7,167 bases of DNA from Sutterella sp. (GTDB lineage Bacteria > Pseudomonadota > Gammaproteobacteria > Burkholderiales > Burkholderiaceae_F): contig JAHHRH010000067.1 in assembly GCA_020025915.1 (NCBI GenBank), forward strand, positions 1 to 7,167, read 5' to 3'. Numbering within the stretch: position 1 is the stretch's first letter; every line of letters starts with the position of its first letter. Positions 6,333 through 7,167 of the stretch are shown here, one piece after another. A program made the translations under genes and the position numbers. The notes beneath the pieces are model-generated. The model saw only the letters and a program-made list of their open reading frames with translations, ran no database searches and was not told the origin of the DNA.

Positions 6333-6366
6333 AAAAATTTGGGGTGAGCGTTTTCACACCCACCCC
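6333..6366 (-). terminator. Attenuator-like hairpin upstream of assT
   Basis: On the minus strand, GGGGTG (complement of 6361-6366) pairs with CACCCC (complement of 6341-6346), and the stem is followed by AAATTTTT (6333-6340). It lies between the 187-residue gene and assT and ends 5 nt before the assT ribosome binding site. It could reduce read-through into assT. The stem is only 6 bp and the T-run is interrupted by A's. Confidence 0.4.
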
Positions 6367-6397
6367 TCGATGTTATCAGGCAAACCCACTGCTTATC

Positions 6398-6422
6398 TTA
6401 AATCGGTCAAGCCTCGATTTAA
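6398..6422 (-). other. 16-bp dyad overlapping the stop codon of the 187-residue gene
   Basis: TTAAATCG (6398-6405) and CGATTTAA (6415-6422) form a perfect inverted repeat with a 9-nt spacer, and the TAA stop codon (6419-6421 on the minus strand) lies in one arm. It could be an mRNA 3' hairpin or a protein-binding dyad in front of assT. No U-run follows. Confidence 0.45.
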
Positions 6423-6982
6423 TTCATGGTGGGTTCCGGATCACGAAGACCAGCCAAGGTTTCCAAAAGACAAATCTGTCCCGGGCAATTCTCCTCGCCA
6501 AAGCGGCTCAAGTCGAGCTTAGCAAGCGAGCGGACAATTTCAAAACTTGTGGCATGTAATGCGTACGGGCAGCCACGTTTTTTAACATGCTCTATGGCCC
6601 CTTGCGCAGACTGATAGATCCCATCAGCCAAGATGGCACGCGCCTGTGCAACGCGCTGAAAGTTGTCACCCTCATAATCAGGAATCACTCGCTCTTCGCT
6701 GACGCCATTTTGAGCCATCTCACGCACTTCGGCAGAAAAAGCGAACTTGTGTGCGCAAAGCCCTTCAACATCCATCGTCGGAAAACTTACCTCAAAGTCA
6801 TGTAGCCAAGCCTGCACACGCGCTCCCGCTTCATCACGGGCTTGTGCACCCATGTCTTCCCAACGGTCGATCATTTCGTCTAGTGCTATCACGAGCATGT
6901 ATTGCGAATACATCAGAGCGGACTGATCCACTTCACTCTTCATGGTCTGAAAATAAGCGGTGACAGCTTCTTGAGGCGTCAT
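6419..6982 (-). CDS. Protein of unknown function upstream of assT
   Basis: I do not recognise this 187-residue protein. The start is well supported, with AAGGAG 8 nt upstream of the ATG. There is no signal peptide or membrane segment, so it should be cytoplasmic. It is acidic and predicted mostly helical by eye, for example 22-45 (ALMYSQYMLVIALDEMIDRW) and 104-134. Four cysteines (76, 138, 166, 171) include a C-terminal CPGQIC pair that could bind a metal or be redox-active. It is transcribed towards assT, 103 bp upstream of it, with a hairpin and an attenuator-like element between. It may share the assT promoter and act in its expression or export, but nothing in the sequence shows this. It does not show the features expected of TorD/DmsD-type chaperones, though its size and helical look are similar. 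Confidence 0.8.
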   Translation of the reverse strand: MTPQEAVTAYFQTMKSEVDQSALMYSQYMLVIALDEMIDRWEDMGAQARDEAGARVQAWLHDFEVSFPTMDVEGLCAHKFAFSAEVREMAQNGVSEERVIPDYEGDNFQRVAQARAILADGIYQSAQGAIEHVKKRGCPYALHATSFEIVRSLAKLDLSRFGEENCPGQICLLETLAGLRDPEPTMN

Positions 6983-6994
6983 CTTTGCTCTCCT

Positions 6995-7036
6995 TCAATC
7001 AGATAAACCGCCTACGAGCGGCAAAACACTGATTGA
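6995..7036 (-). promoter_or_regulatory. Nested stem-loop in the leader of the 187-residue gene
   Basis: TCAATCAG (6995-7002) and CTGATTGA (7029-7036) are perfect 8-bp complements, with an inner CCGC/GCGG stem (7008-7011 and 7018-7021). On the minus strand the 3' arm runs directly into the ribosome binding site AAGGAG. It could control translation start, or be a DNA dyad for a regulator near the promoter. I see no convincing -10/-35 pair in 7037-7116. Confidence 0.4.
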
Positions 7037-7116
7037 TTGTCGCATGAGAACAAGCCTCTTAGCGGCCGAGTAACGGGAAAATCCCACGTCGAAGACATTT
7101 GGAATGACCGATTCAG

Positions 7117-7167
7117 GATCGGGTAGAGGGTTCCCTCACGGGTTCCCCCTCCCACACCACAACCCAC
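7117..7167 (-). repeat. Right copy of the 51-bp terminal inverted repeat
   Basis: This is an exact inverted copy of 4-54, ending at the last base of the window. A short dyad, CCGAT (7108-7112) with ATCGG (7118-7122), straddles its inner edge; it is not present at the left copy. Confidence 0.93.

Overview
The window looks like chromosomal DNA of a gut-type betaproteobacterium, most plausibly of the Sutterellaceae (Sutterella/Parasutterella-like). This is inferred from three things together: a betaproteobacterial porin (mature start ANVQIYG, C-terminus ending HRF), a stand-alone Tat-exported fumarate-reductase-like flavoprotein with its own small tetraheme cytochrome c, and a periplasmic arylsulfate sulfotransferase. 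No rRNA, tRNA, CRISPR array, transposase or recombinase is visible.

Layout, left to right. A 51-bp sequence at 4-54 recurs as a perfect inverted copy at 7117-7167, so the whole window is framed by an inverted repeat. A Crp/Fnr-family regulator (172-882, +) comes first. It is followed by a tetraheme cytochrome c (1071-1424, +), an FAD-dependent reductase subunit (1532-3061, +) and an outer-membrane porin (3184-4307, +) that carries two frameshifts, one in the signal peptide and one just before the C-terminal beta strand. A clear intrinsic terminator (4386-4417) ends this rightward block. The leftward block is convergent with it: an unrecognised 187-residue cytoplasmic protein (6419-6982, -), then arylsulfate sulfotransferase assT (4507-6315, -).

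How the genes may work together (inference). The cytochrome and flavoprotein together resemble the two halves of Shewanella flavocytochrome c fumarate reductase. They probably form a periplasmic respiratory reductase for an alpha,beta-unsaturated carboxylate. The catalytic arginine and the residues that hold the reacting carboxylate are kept, but the residues that hold fumarate's second carboxylate are not, so the substrate is probably not fumarate. AssT moves sulfate between phenolic compounds in the same compartment. Small phenolic acrylates such as hydroxycinnamates and their sulfate esters would be handled by both enzymes, the porin could admit them, and the Crp/Fnr protein could control the set. 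The quinol dehydrogenase that would feed the cytochrome, and the DsbL/DsbI pair often found with assT, are not in the window.

Most intergenic gaps contain strong short dyads. The clearest are a 9-bp helix that would cover the ribosome binding site of the cytochrome gene (1018-1067) and a 13-bp stem in the porin leader (3130-3158). No gene-free stretch exceeds 300 bases.
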